Shown: positions 53,031-62,381 of the stretch, one piece after another | Numbering within the stretch: position 1 is the first letter of the stretch | How the letters are laid out: each line of letters opens with the position of its first letter | Assembly (NCBI GenBank): GCA_963759545.1 | Contig: CAVXAB010000035.1 | Coordinates: 143,074-207,073, forward strand | Origin: Trebonia sp963759545 | GTDB lineage: Bacteria > Actinomycetota > Actinomycetes > Streptosporangiales > Streptosporangiaceae | DNA length: 64,000 bases | Direction: 5' to 3' | Position numbers and translations under genes: made by a program | Notes under the pieces: model-generated | Told to the model about the DNA's origin: nothing | Databases searched by the model: none | The model's input: only the letters and a program-made list of their open reading frames with translations

Positions 53031-54899
53031 TTACGAACCCGGGGCGTGCAGGGGGACGCGGGCGTCGGTGAAGGACTGCATCGTCTCGGTTGATTCCTGG
53101 GCGCCGACGTCCAGGATGCTGATCGTGACCGGGTCTCCGGGCTGGGCGAGGACGAGGGCGGGGCCGACAGAGGCCACAGTTCCGACGTAGACGCGTCCCG
53201 CCTGGCCGGCCAGGCTGATGTACCAGTATTTCTGCCCGCCGTTGATGTCCCAGCCAATGGCGGCGATCTTGCCGGTTATCGTCTGGTACTGGCCGCCCTG
53301 CTCGGGCGCGGCCCCGTTGGCGGTGCCCTCGGTGGCGAGCTGGGCGAGGTAGCTCTGCAGCGCGGCCGACTTGCTGTCGCCGTACACGACATTGTTCGCC
53401 GTCGCCTCGTACGCGTCGACGAAGCCGATGCCGACGAAGCTCGTGTTCGAGCCTTCCGGCTCGTAGGTGGCCATCCAGGTGAGGTGGCCGTAGATGACGT
53501 GCAGGGTCAGGTCGACGGCCTGGTAGTGGTCGGCCTTGACCAGGGTGGCGCCGGTGCCCGAGGCGTTGTCGAATGCCTGGGTGACCGGACCCTCGATGCC
53601 CATCGGCCGTTGCGGCGTGTAGATCCTCATCGCGCCGCTTGCGGCGTTCATCTCCACGATCTTGGACACCGAGTTGTCGCTGTTGTAGCTGGTCAGCAAC
53701 ATCCGCCAGACCGGGTTGCCGGCACCGGTGTAGACCATGACCGGCGCGCCGGACACCCGGAAGCGGTTGGCGTTGCTGCTGCCGACGCCCTGGAAGCCAG
53801 CCTGGGAGTACTCCCCGTACCAGTTCGCGATCGTCATCGCCATCTGCTGGCTGTATACGCGGTCCACCCAGGACGGGACATCGCCAAGGGCGTACCTGGT
53901 GATCTGGCCGGAGTGCGCGTCTATCACCAGGACGCCCACCGGGGCGAAGAACGTCCAGCCCAGCCGGGGCGATAGCAGTGTGACCGTGTAATAAGGCAGG
54001 CCCTGGTCGTTGATCTCCAGCGTGGGGTCGTCCAGCAGGTATCCGCTGTAGCCGTGGCTGTAGGCCCACCGGTCCGGTTCGCTGCCCTGCCCGCCGCCGA
54101 GGCTGACGACCATGGAGTAGGCGCCGTCGTAGTGCTCGACCGGGATGGCGTTCGGGTCCTCGGCGGACACCATGATGTAGCCGGGCTCGATCGCGTGCAG
54201 CCGCGCCTTGTTGCCCGCGCCATCGAACTCAAGCGGGAACACGTACCACATCCGCCCGTCCACGTACTGCAGTGTCGCAGGGCCGAGCTGGAGGTAGGTG
54301 CTGTAGTTGCGCTGGCCCGCGACGCCGGTGGCCATCGCCTGCGAGGCCTTGGTCGTGGCGATGTCGGGCGAGACGATCACCATGTGGTCCGTGCTGCTCG
54401 CCGGCAGCTGGTCGCCGGGCGCAACCGTCACGCTGACCAGGTGTGAAGCCAGGTAGGCGTTGTGCCCGCTGTTATGGCCGACGAGCCAGACGGTACCGAA
54501 GGTCACGGCCGCCAGCACGGCTACGGCGCTGCCCGCATTAAGCCGTCCACGGGTGGAGACCGCGGCGGTGATCACCATGAGGACCAGGTTCACCAGGATC
54601 AGCGGCACCAGGCCGCCGAACGTCATCATCGGGCGGCCCGCGTAAAAGGCGAGGCCGTCGACGACGTACAACAGCACCAGGTTGACCGCCAGGAGCACGA
54701 GGGTGCCCCTGCGCCGCAGCGCGGACACGAGCTTTCCCTGCTGCGCCGGCTGGCTGTGCCCGGAATGCGCGCCCGAGCGCGGCGCGGGGCGGGATGCTGC
54801 CGCCCTGCGCGGCCTGACCCGCAGCCGCACCCGGCTGAGCAAGCTCACAGGCACGGCGAACATGGCGGCCCAGACAAGGCCAAGCACTATCGGGGGCAT
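53031..54899 (-). CDS. membrane protein with large extracytoplasmic domain, unknown function
   Basis: A 622-residue protein. About four membrane helices in the first ~160 residues are separated by a Pro/Ser-rich linker (PRRAAASRPAPRSGAHSGHSQPAQQG). A ~440-residue soluble domain follows, probably outside the cell, with no conserved cysteines. It contains Gly/Asp/Tyr-rich segments (QYVDGRMWYVFPLEFDG, YAYSHGYSGYLLDD type) but I recognise no family. It is the last gene of a three-gene operon with two other membrane-anchored proteins (3 bases to the next gene upstream). Confidence 0.65.
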   Translation of the reverse strand: MPPIVLGLVWAAMFAVPVSLLSRVRLRVRPRRAAASRPAPRSGAHSGHSQPAQQGKLVSALRRRGTLVLLAVNLVLLYVVDGLAFYAGRPMMTFGGLVPLILVNLVLMVITAAVSTRGRLNAGSAVAVLAAVTFGTVWLVGHNSGHNAYLASHLVSVTVAPGDQLPASSTDHMVIVSPDIATTKASQAMATGVAGQRNYSTYLQLGPATLQYVDGRMWYVFPLEFDGAGNKARLHAIEPGYIMVSAEDPNAIPVEHYDGAYSMVVSLGGGQGSEPDRWAYSHGYSGYLLDDPTLEINDQGLPYYTVTLLSPRLGWTFFAPVGVLVIDAHSGQITRYALGDVPSWVDRVYSQQMAMTIANWYGEYSQAGFQGVGSSNANRFRVSGAPVMVYTGAGNPVWRMLLTSYNSDNSVSKIVEMNAASGAMRIYTPQRPMGIEGPVTQAFDNASGTGATLVKADHYQAVDLTLHVIYGHLTWMATYEPEGSNTSFVGIGFVDAYEATANNVVYGDSKSAALQSYLAQLATEGTANGAAPEQGGQYQTITGKIAAIGWDINGGQKYWYISLAGQAGRVYVGTVASVGPALVLAQPGDPVTISILDVGAQESTETMQSFTDARVPLHAPGS

Positions 54900-54902
54900 C
54901 GA

Positions 54903-55577
54903 TTACCTCGCGAGGGGCTGCCGCACGGCGGTCGCCTGCGCCAGGGACATGGACATGACGACGCTGCCCGGGGTTATGAGCAGCACGGTACCGGGGTTAC
55001 TGGAGATGATGAACGCCTGATTGATGCCAACGGTGTAGCCGACGCCGTCGGCATCTCTGATGGCGGCGTGATCACCAGAGTCCGTCACGGAGGCGACGTT
55101 GCCGCCGAGGTCCTGAGCCCACCACGTCGCGGTGGACGGCACCGTCCACCGCTCGGACGCGTAGGCGCCGCCGCCCTCAAGCAGGAGCAGGGCGGGGCTA
55201 TCCGTCGGCCCAGCGGTGAGCTGGCGCCAAGGGCCGAAGTCCTGCCTGAGGGCCTGCAGATCCGTCGACCCCGGTGCCACAGCCTGATCCGCTCCGGATC
55301 CGCCGGAGGCGGTCGCCTTCGGCGGGCCAGACTGATGCGAGCCGACGTAGCCGGAGATGCCGATGCCGAGCCCGGCCGCCAGGCCGACGGCGATCGCCGC
55401 GATCGCCGCGAGGCGCCAGTTCCATCTCCAGCTAATGCCGCGCCGACCCCCGCCGTGCAACAGCGGATGTCCGGCCCGTACCTTCGTACGGCACCAGCGA
55501 CACGCGCCATCCTCATCCACGTCAAGCGGCGCGCCGCAGTTGCCGCAGACATCCACCGACCCGCTCACGGATTGCAT
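54903..55577 (-). CDS. zinc-ribbon membrane-anchored protein, unknown function
   Basis: A 224-residue protein. Cytoplasmic N-terminus with a zinc-ribbon (VCGNCGAPLDVDEDGACRWCR, a CxxC-x9-CxxC arrangement), a basic stretch, one membrane helix (~residues 52-74: LAAIAAIAVGLAAGLGIGI), then an extracytoplasmic domain of about 150 residues (LQALRQDFGPWRQLTAGPTD, WTVPSTATWWAQDLGG). ATG 55577. Middle gene of the three-gene operon. The zinc-ribbon-TM-sensor layout recalls some actinomycete membrane proteins of unknown role. Confidence 0.65.
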   Translation of the reverse strand: MQSVSGSVDVCGNCGAPLDVDEDGACRWCRTKVRAGHPLLHGGGRRGISWRWNWRLAAIAAIAVGLAAGLGIGISGYVGSHQSGPPKATASGGSGADQAVAPGSTDLQALRQDFGPWRQLTAGPTDSPALLLLEGGGAYASERWTVPSTATWWAQDLGGNVASVTDSGDHAAIRDADGVGYTVGINQAFIISSNPGTVLLITPGSVVMSMSLAQATAVRQPLAR

Positions 55578-55627
55578 GATAACGGCGATATGCGAACCTT
55601 GTCGCTCTTGTGAACCTGGGGCGTGTG

Positions 55628-56314
55628 CTAGTTGGCGGGGGCTGGGCAGCCGCTGTAGTGGACGGCGGTCAGATCGGGGAAGCCGGGCAGGTTGAACGTG
55701 GTCTGCTGGCGGTTTACGGAGTAGGTGACCTGGAACTGCAAGGGAGCGGGGCCCGGGCACGCGACCAGGGGCTTGACGACGGCGGTGACCCAGGTGGTCT
55801 CGCCAGGGCCGAGCGCGACCGTATCCGGGGCGATCCCGTCACTGTCAAAGCCGCAGGGAGCCCAGCGCCAGGACAGCACCTTGAGCATGCCGGACACCAG
55901 GGGCACCGGCTTGACCGACTCAAGCAGGACCGTCTCCCCTGACAGGTTCGTGACCGGGATGCCGAGTTCAAGGTCGCGCCCGGCCTGCACCGAGCAGGTG
56001 CCGGGATTCTCCGTCAGGACCAGGCCGAAGTAGATCGAGGGTGGGGGCGCCACCGCGACGATGGTCCCCGCGGCGGCGCCGCCCGAGGCCTGGCCGGCCG
56101 GCGCGGCGGGCGTCTCGGGCGCGGCGACGGCGCCTCGTCCCTGGGCGTGACCGACCGCGTAGCCGACGGCCAGCCCAATGGCCAGAGTCAGGGCCGTCAC
56201 GATGCTGGCGCCGCGCGAGGGACGCCAGGCCAGGCGAAGGCAGACGGCGCCGCCTTGGCCCGCCCCCCTGTTCAAGAATGTCCGGCTCGGGCGATCCCTC
56301 ATCCATGCCGTCAT
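55628..56314 (-). CDS. membrane-anchored extracytoplasmic protein, unknown function
   Basis: About 228 residues: a basic N-terminus, one membrane helix (SIVTALTLAIGLAVGYAVGHA), a Pro/Ala/Gly linker, and a β-rich extracytoplasmic domain with three cysteines (NPGTCSVQAG, WRWAPCGFDSDG, VACPGPAP and a fourth at the end) that could form disulfides. It resembles an immunoglobulin-like or DUF-type sensor domain but no family is certain. The start is uncertain: ATG 56314 or ATG 56302. First gene of the operon of three; 50 bases precede the next. Confidence 0.55.
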   Translation of the reverse strand: MTAWMRDRPSRTFLNRGAGQGGAVCLRLAWRPSRGASIVTALTLAIGLAVGYAVGHAQGRGAVAAPETPAAPAGQASGGAAAGTIVAVAPPPSIYFGLVLTENPGTCSVQAGRDLELGIPVTNLSGETVLLESVKPVPLVSGMLKVLSWRWAPCGFDSDGIAPDTVALGPGETTWVTAVVKPLVACPGPAPLQFQVTYSVNRQQTTFNLPGFPDLTAVHYSGCPAPAN

Positions 56315-56452
56315 TATCACGCCGGAAGCCGCGTCCTGGCGGGACGAGAGCGCACCGGAAGGGACGTCCCGCCAGCGTCCGCTCGTCACGGCCCCGCACC
56401 GGCTGGAGCCCCGCCAGGGTTGACGCTGGCCATCCGGCGGTATGGAACGACG

Positions 56453-56890
56453 ATGACCGCACAGCATGGAGACCAGCAGCGACCATCGGGCCCGCTCGGG
56501 ACCGACGTGGCGGTCACGCACATCCTGGTGGTCACCGATCCGGCGCGGTCACGCGATTTCTGGATCGGCGTGCTTGGCGCGGAACTGTTCCGCGAGTACG
56601 GCGGGACGAGCGTGGTGCTGCGCTTCTCCGGCACCTGGCTCCTGCTGGTCACCGGGGGCGGCCCGACCGCCGACAAGCCCGGGGTGGTCTTCCAGCCACC
56701 CGCGGACGCCGACCGGGTCAGTCACGCGATGACCTTGCGCGTGACTGACTGCCAGGCGGCCTATGAGGCACTGCGCTCCAGGGGCGCGCAGTTCCTCACT
56801 CCCCCGCATGACTGGGGCACCGAGGTCCGCTGCTTCCTGCGGGACCCAGACGGGCACCTCGTGGAGATCAGTCAGTCCAAGGCCGGCTGA
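56453..56890 (+). CDS. VOC-family (glyoxalase/bleomycin-resistance-like) protein
   Basis: A 145-residue vicinal-oxygen-chelate protein: VAVTHILVVTDPARSRDFWIGVLGAELFREYGGTSVVLRFSGTWLLLV in the first βαβββ half, then AMTLRVTDCQAAYEALRSRGAQFLTPPHDWGTEVRCFLRDPDGHLVEI in the second, ending with the usual FxDPDGHxxE. Metal ligands are His (near the first strand) and Glu (VEI). Probable glyoxalase-like or dioxygenase-like activity; the substrate is unknown. ATG 56453. It converges with ilvD, 14 bases between stops. Confidence 0.9.
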   Translation: MTAQHGDQQRPSGPLGTDVAVTHILVVTDPARSRDFWIGVLGAELFREYGGTSVVLRFSGTWLLLVTGGGPTADKPGVVFQPPADADRVSHAMTLRVTDCQAAYEALRSRGAQFLTPPHDWGTEVRCFLRDPDGHLVEISQSKAG

Positions 56891-56904
56891 CCGGCCGGCA
56901 ACGG

Positions 56905-58725
56905 TCAGCCAGGGACAGTGTCCCTGGATTCCACGGGCATGGCATCCGACAGCCCGCCGCCCTGCAGCGGGGGAAGGGCAGCGGCGCGCATCCGGCGGAG
57001 CAGCCGGGTATCGGCGGGCCGAACCAGCGGGTGCGTCCCGCCGTTGCGGTCCGCCTCGGCCTGCCACCGCGCACGGCGCGCGGCCGCTGTCGCCGTGTCG
57101 TTGAGCTCGGCGCAGTCGAGGGTGTCCTGGTTCGTATCGACGACGATCGCGTCGCCGTCCTCAATGAGGGCGATCGGCCCGCCCAGCGCCGCCTCGGGCG
57201 AGACGTGGCCTATCACCAGCCCCACCGACCCGCCCGAGAAGCGGGCGTCGGTCATCAGCGCGATGGTGATACCGCGTTGCCGGCACAGTGCCGTGATCCG
57301 CGAGGTGGGATCGAGCAGCTCCGGCATTCCGGGAGCGCCGCGCGGTCCCTCGTAGCGGATCACCACCATGTCGCGGTCCTGAAACTCCTCCGGCGTCGTC
57401 GCCAGCGCCTCGATCAGTGCTTGCTCGCTGTCGAACACCCGGGCACGGCCGACGAACCGGCCGTTGTCCATTCCGCCCTCGACCCCGGCAAGCTTGATGA
57501 CGGCACCGCCGTCGGGGGCGAGGTTGCCGCGGAGCAGCCGCAGGCCGCCCGTCGGCTTGAATGGCGCCGACAGCGGATGGATGACGTCCCCGTCGGGTGC
57601 GACCGGGCGCAGGCGTGCGACCTGTTCCGCCAGCGTCTCGCCGGTGCAGGTCATGCACGTGCCGTCGAGCATGCCCGCGGCGAGCAGTTCGCGCACGATC
57701 ACCGGCAGGCCGCCCTTGGCGTCGATGTCGACCATCGAGTACCGCCCGAAGGGCCGCGCGTTCACCAGCACCGGCAGCATGCGCGACATCTGGTTGAACT
57801 CCTCCTGGGTGATCACGTCGCGCCAGTAGTCGATGCCCGCGGCGCGGGCCAGCTCGGGCGCGTGCAGCACGACGTTCGTGGAGCCGCCCATCGCGATGGC
57901 TACCAGGGTGGCGTTGCGCAGCGCAGGCGGGGTGACGATGTCACGCGGCCGGATGCCGCGCTCGGCGAGCAGCTGCAGCGCGTCGAGCAGCTGGGCGGGG
58001 AATTCCTCGACGCGGCGCGGATCTTCCGATGCCGGGCCCACCATGTGCAGCGGCTCCATGCCGCAGGTAGCGATGAACGACTGCATGGTGTTGTACGTGA
58101 ACATGCCGCCGCAGCTGCCATGGCCAGGCGAGGCCTCAAGCGCCAACCGCCGCCGCTCGGCCGACGACTCCGCCGCCGCCTGGAAGCAGGAGATGATGTC
58201 GATCCGCTCACCGGTGCGGGAGTCGATGCCGGGGCGGATCGAGCCGTCGGACATGATCACCGCGGGGACGTTGCGCTCCAGGATCGCGGCGAGGGTCCCC
58301 ACCGGGGGCTTGTCGCAGGCGACCACGGCGATCACGCCGCGCACGTCGCTTCCTTCCAGGTGGAGGCACACGCCGTCGTTGGTGGTTTCCCTGCCGATCA
58401 GCGAGTAGCGCATCTGGGGCGTGCCGTTACGCTGCCCGTCGGAGATCCCGCCGGCGAAGTTAGGCGCGATGACCCGCACCGGGAGATCGGCATCGACGAC
58501 GCGGCGGCGCAATTCAGCCTGGATCGCCTCCACCTTCGCGGGGACGCCGACGTAGCAGATGCTGTCGCCTAGGTTGCCGATGACTCCCCAGGCAGGGCAG
58601 TGGATCTTGTCCGGGTCCTGTCCCAGTTGCCGCGCCGTCGCAACCGCCTGCGTGTCCTGCCCCGGCTTCCAGTCCTCCGCATCGCTCACCGTGATCCTCC
58701 GTAGCGCCTGCCCGATGTCGGCCAT
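56905..58725 (-). CDS. ilvD: IlvD/Edd-family dehydratase (dihydroxy-acid or sugar-acid dehydratase)
   Basis: A 606-residue Fe-S dehydratase. The family cysteines are at ACDKPPVGTL and SPGHGSCGGMFTYNTMQ; the N-terminus carries HCPAWGVIGNLGDSICYVG rather than the usual N-T-x-N-x-C-N stretch, and ends with MTDARFSGGSVGLVIGHVSPEA (family signature). Either makes branched-chain amino acid precursors (IlvD) or dehydrates aldonic acids (related Edd/AraC-type members). The changed N-terminal cluster motif makes the sugar-acid role plausible. ATG 58725, since homology begins MADIGQALRRITVSD; the frame runs further upstream without similarity. Confidence 0.85.
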   Translation of the reverse strand: MADIGQALRRITVSDAEDWKPGQDTQAVATARQLGQDPDKIHCPAWGVIGNLGDSICYVGVPAKVEAIQAELRRRVVDADLPVRVIAPNFAGGISDGQRNGTPQMRYSLIGRETTNDGVCLHLEGSDVRGVIAVVACDKPPVGTLAAILERNVPAVIMSDGSIRPGIDSRTGERIDIISCFQAAAESSAERRRLALEASPGHGSCGGMFTYNTMQSFIATCGMEPLHMVGPASEDPRRVEEFPAQLLDALQLLAERGIRPRDIVTPPALRNATLVAIAMGGSTNVVLHAPELARAAGIDYWRDVITQEEFNQMSRMLPVLVNARPFGRYSMVDIDAKGGLPVIVRELLAAGMLDGTCMTCTGETLAEQVARLRPVAPDGDVIHPLSAPFKPTGGLRLLRGNLAPDGGAVIKLAGVEGGMDNGRFVGRARVFDSEQALIEALATTPEEFQDRDMVVIRYEGPRGAPGMPELLDPTSRITALCRQRGITIALMTDARFSGGSVGLVIGHVSPEAALGGPIALIEDGDAIVVDTNQDTLDCAELNDTATAAARRARWQAEADRNGGTHPLVRPADTRLLRRMRAAALPPLQGGGLSDAMPVESRDTVPG

Positions 58726-58886
58726 CGGGCGTTCGGTAATTCGGCCCTGCCACACTTGATGACCCGTCCAGTGTGGCAGGGCCGCAGCGCGGCCGTGACG
58801 GTAGTGAGGGGGGTACGGGGGGAGGGCCCCCCTGTGCGGGGGGTCACCGGGGGTCGTCCCCCGGGGGAGACATTGCCCGGCACTCA

Positions 58887-61115
58887 TCACCCCGCGGCGA
58901 GTGTCGGCTCGCGGCGGGACATCAGGCGGAACGGGATCATGACGGCGCCGGTGGTGATCGCGGCAATCACGGCGACGAGGCCGATGCCGGGCGCGAGCGG
59001 GATGAACGGGGTCCAGCTGCCGGTGACGGCCCTGGTGACCGTGAACAGGGTGACCGCGCCGGCGGCCGCGCCGGCCGCGAGCCCGGTGCTGGTGACGAAC
59101 ACCACGTGCCAGCCGAACATCGCGGCGAGCTGCCCGCGGGTCGCGCCGACGCGGCCGAGCAGGCGCAGCACGCGTCGCCGCTCAACGGTGGTCACCACCA
59201 GGGTGTTAACCAGTGCCACGGCGGACAGCGCGGCAAGGATGCCGAGGATCAGGTTGTTGGCGAACGAGTTCTGGGCGGCGGCCTGCGCGGACTGGGCGTT
59301 GGCCGCGGCGCGGCTGGTCACGAGCAGCCCGGGGTGGCCGGCGGCGAGCCGGGCCAATTCAGCTTGCGTACCGCCGCTAACCAGGATCTGGGAGTAGCGC
59401 GCCGGGTAGCCCGTGTGGCCCGCCGCGACGGACGCCGGGATCAGCAGGTCGCCTGAGGCCAGCGAACGGTGGTAGATCGCGCTGACCGTGGCACGGTAGG
59501 GCGTGCCGTCTGGCAGGTACACGGTGACCGTGGACCCAGTGTGGACGCCAAGCACACCTTGGCCTGCCTCCAGTGCGCTGACCGCGATCTGGCCGGGACG
59601 GGGAGCCGCCGTGCTGCCGGAAGTCACACCGAGATCCAGCAACTGGCCGAGCGGGCCGCCCGTGACGGCCTCCCCGTATGCCTGCTCCAGGTCCGGGTCG
59701 TTGACGCCCGCGCTGACCGGCGTCACCCCGGCCGCGGCACGGACCCCTGGCAGGGCCTGTACCTGCCGCAAGGTGGCCGCGGAAAGGTCGGCTCCCGACA
59801 GCACGTGGTCGGCCGTCAGCGTGCTCGCCGCCTGGGTGGCGGTGGCGTGCTGTATGGAGGTGTCGGCGAAGTAGACGGTGCCGACCATGGCGACCGCCAT
59901 CGCGACCGGGATGACCGCCGAGGCGGCGCGGCGCGGCTGTGCGGCGATCGCGGCCAGCGCGAGCCTGGCCGGTGCCCCGCCTGCCGCGCCCACCGGCCTG
60001 GCCAGCCAGGCAACGAGCGCCACGAGCAGCGGTCCGAGCAGGGCTACCGCCACCATGCAGGTAAGCAGCAGCGGAAACGCGAGCGCGAGCTGCCCGGCCG
60101 AGCTCTTCTGGCCAAACGTGAACGCCATGAGGGTTCCCGCGCCGCCGGCCGCGGCGAGGCCGAGCACGACCCGGACGGGGTTGGGCCACTTGCGTTCCGC
60201 GGCGGTCTCCCGCAGCGCCTGGGCGGGAGGCGTCCGGCTGCCGCGGCGCGCGGCGACCTGCCCGCTGAGCCAGGCGACAAGCGCGCTCGCCCCGCAGGCG
60301 ATGGCCAGCAGCCACGGGCTCAGCCACGCGGTGGACCCGGCGGGAAGCATCTGATGGGCGGCAAGCGCCCGCACGCCGAGAGCGCCGAGAGCGGTGCCTG
60401 GCAGCCAGCCGAGCGCCCCGCCGGTCACGCCGCACACGGCGAGCTCGGCGAGGATCGCCCGGCGGACCTGGCCGCGGGTGGCGCCGACCGCGCGCAGCAG
60501 CGCGAACCTGCGCCTGCGCAGGTTCACCGCCAGCGCGGTGGTGCTCGCTAGCACGAACAGGGAGATCAGCACGATCGGGGCGATGAGCGCCCCGCCGAGC
60601 GCCTGGCCGTTGGACCGCTCGACCGCGGCGCTCAGGTTCGCGACGTCGCCCCTGGCGGCGCCCGTCGCGATCGTGTAGCCCTGACCGCCGTCGAGTGCCG
60701 CGCGGATCCGGCCGGCGAGGACGTCCGGTGAAATGCCCGGCTTGGCCGTCACCGCCACGAGGTCGACGTCACCGGGCCGGACCGCGCCGTTAGGGAACCC
60801 TGATTCGCCGACGGCGGAGGCCGCGCCAGGTACCTGGGCAAGGCGCCCGGCCAGCGAGGCGGGCACGCCCCGGTAGGCGGGCAGCGGGAGGCTCTCCTGC
60901 TCAGCGTCCTGGCCGCTGCCGTGCGTGACGCTGATGTTCGTGGACCCCGCCACCACGACGCTGGCGCTGGCCAGCCGCCCGGCGGGTGCCTGGGTGTGCG
61001 CGGCGGCGGTTGATATCGCGGCGACCGTCAGGGCGGCCGCGGCGGCCGATGCCACCACGGTGCCGATCAGCGGGCCGGGGCCGCGCCGGATCCCGGCGAG
61101 CATCCAGCCGCGCAT
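58887..61115 (-). CDS. FtsX/MacB-family ABC transporter permease
   Basis: A 742-residue FtsX-like permease with two repeated FtsX units (four helices each plus two extra), and large extracytoplasmic loops after the first helix and after the middle. Helix regions: LIGTVVASAAAAALTVAAIS, LGGALIAPIVLISLFVLAST, and near the end LILGILAALSAVALVNTLVVTT (C-terminal FtsX signature) and VRRAILAELAVCGV type motifs. It acts with the ATPase encoded immediately upstream (TGATG overlap), as a MacB-like or lipoprotein-release-type exporter. Complete and in one frame. Confidence 0.9.
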   Translation of the reverse strand: MRGWMLAGIRRGPGPLIGTVVASAAAAALTVAAISTAAAHTQAPAGRLASASVVVAGSTNISVTHGSGQDAEQESLPLPAYRGVPASLAGRLAQVPGAASAVGESGFPNGAVRPGDVDLVAVTAKPGISPDVLAGRIRAALDGGQGYTIATGAARGDVANLSAAVERSNGQALGGALIAPIVLISLFVLASTTALAVNLRRRRFALLRAVGATRGQVRRAILAELAVCGVTGGALGWLPGTALGALGVRALAAHQMLPAGSTAWLSPWLLAIACGASALVAWLSGQVAARRGSRTPPAQALRETAAERKWPNPVRVVLGLAAAGGAGTLMAFTFGQKSSAGQLALAFPLLLTCMVAVALLGPLLVALVAWLARPVGAAGGAPARLALAAIAAQPRRAASAVIPVAMAVAMVGTVYFADTSIQHATATQAASTLTADHVLSGADLSAATLRQVQALPGVRAAAGVTPVSAGVNDPDLEQAYGEAVTGGPLGQLLDLGVTSGSTAAPRPGQIAVSALEAGQGVLGVHTGSTVTVYLPDGTPYRATVSAIYHRSLASGDLLIPASVAAGHTGYPARYSQILVSGGTQAELARLAAGHPGLLVTSRAAANAQSAQAAAQNSFANNLILGILAALSAVALVNTLVVTTVERRRVLRLLGRVGATRGQLAAMFGWHVVFVTSTGLAAGAAAGAVTLFTVTRAVTGSWTPFIPLAPGIGLVAVIAAITTGAVMIPFRLMSRREPTLAAG

Positions 61116-61975
61116 CAGCTACGCATCCCATCGAACCGGCCGCCGACCAGGCTGGCCAGGCTGGCCTGGTCGGCCCGCTCGGCCCGCTCGACCCGGTCGG
61201 CCCGCTCGCCCAGCTCCGTGACCAGCCGGGCCACCACGGCCGGCTCCGGGCAAGGCAGCACCCGGTCCACCCGTCCGGCGTAGAGGAACACGGCCTGGTC
61301 GCAGAACCGCGTCACCTGGGGGTCGTGGGTGACGATCACCACGGTCGTCTCGTCCGCGGCCTCCCGCAGCAGGCGCAGCACCCCGGCCGCGGTGTGCGGA
61401 TCCAGGGCCCCAGTGGGCTCGTCGGCGAAGATCACATCCGGGCGGGTGATCAGCGCGCGGGCGATCGCCACGCGCTGCTGCTGGCCGCCGGACAGCTCGG
61501 CCGGCCGCCGCCGCAGCTGCGCCACGGACAGGCCGACCCGGAAGGCCGCCCGCTCGATGTCCGCCCGCTGCGCGGGACGGTGGTCCAGGCGGAGCGGAAG
61601 CGCGATGTTCTCCGCCACCGTCAGCTCGGGCAGCAGGTTCAGCTCCTGGAACACGAAGCCGACACGCTGCCGCCGCAGCACCGCCTGCTGGCGGTGGGAC
61701 AGCCGTGACAGTTCCTTCCCGCACAGCCGCACCGTGCCTGACGAGGACCGTTCGAGCCCGGCCGCGCACTGGAGCAGCGTCGACTTGCCGGACCCGGAGA
61801 CACCGAGCACCGCGGTGAACGAGCCGGCGGGGAACGACATCGACACCCCGTCTAGCGCGGTGACCGCGCCCCGGCCCCGCCCGTAGCGCTTGGTCACGTC
61901 CTCAAGCACCACGGGGGCAACCGCCGCCGGTGCGGCTTTCGTCAGCATGGTAGTAACAGCGTCTTGACCAGTCAT
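61115..61975 (-). CDS. LolD/MacB-type ABC transporter ATP-binding protein
   Basis: A 286-residue ATPase: Walker A GVSGSGKSTL, Q-loop VFQELNLLPELT, signature LSGGQQQRVAIARAL, Walker B DVIFADEPTGALD, H-loop VIVTHDPQV. ATG 61975 (or GTG 61984). The C-terminal ~45 residues are an extension with Glu/Arg/Ala repeats (ERADRVERAERADQ). Its stop overlaps the permease ATG. No regulator is adjacent; expression may start from the A+T-rich region before the sigma operon, on the opposite strand. Confidence 0.93.
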   Translation of the reverse strand: MTGQDAVTTMLTKAAPAAVAPVVLEDVTKRYGRGRGAVTALDGVSMSFPAGSFTAVLGVSGSGKSTLLQCAAGLERSSSGTVRLCGKELSRLSHRQQAVLRRQRVGFVFQELNLLPELTVAENIALPLRLDHRPAQRADIERAAFRVGLSVAQLRRRPAELSGGQQQRVAIARALITRPDVIFADEPTGALDPHTAAGVLRLLREAADETTVVIVTHDPQVTRFCDQAVFLYAGRVDRVLPCPEPAVVARLVTELGERADRVERAERADQASLASLVGGRFDGMRS

Positions 61976-62381
61976 GTCACTCACGGTGCCAGCCGCGGCG
62001 GCCTGGATCGATGGTGCCACCCAACGGCTTACTGGTGGGGATTTCCCCACGGTTAGCGCACTGGCGGTCGCGCGGACGCGGAGCACGTCTTCCTTCGGGG
62101 GCGTACGCGTCTGGCGTGACCGCGTTCATTCGTCACGCCCTCGTTCGGACTATCTTCAGTTATTGATTTTATTTTCTGATCTCAATGTGGCATCGGTGCG
62201 ATCTGGCGTGTTTGTTATTTCTTGCATTTGGAGTTCACGTCTGGGGTTGAAGGTATCCAACGCGCTTACCGCTGCCACCTAGCCGCGGCGACATGACCGG
62301 TAAAAATCTCGGCGCCGGAGGTCAACCATTTAGCCTCGCCGGGCCCTTTCAATGCATCCGTGCAACGAATTGGAGGTTGGC
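61976..62381. promoter_or_regulatory. A+T-rich divergent promoter region
   Basis: A 406-base gap between the ABC ATPase start (minus) and the small ORF start (plus). About 62155-62240 is unusually A+T-rich (GTTATTGATTTTATTTTCTG and similar), unlike the rest of the window, and may hold a promoter or a site for nucleoid proteins. No clear palindrome or gene. Confidence 0.5.

Noticed and set aside
57031..58572. A 513-codon plus-strand frame antisense to ilvD
   Set aside because: It has no similarity or ribosome site; the minus frame is a complete IlvD-type enzyme.
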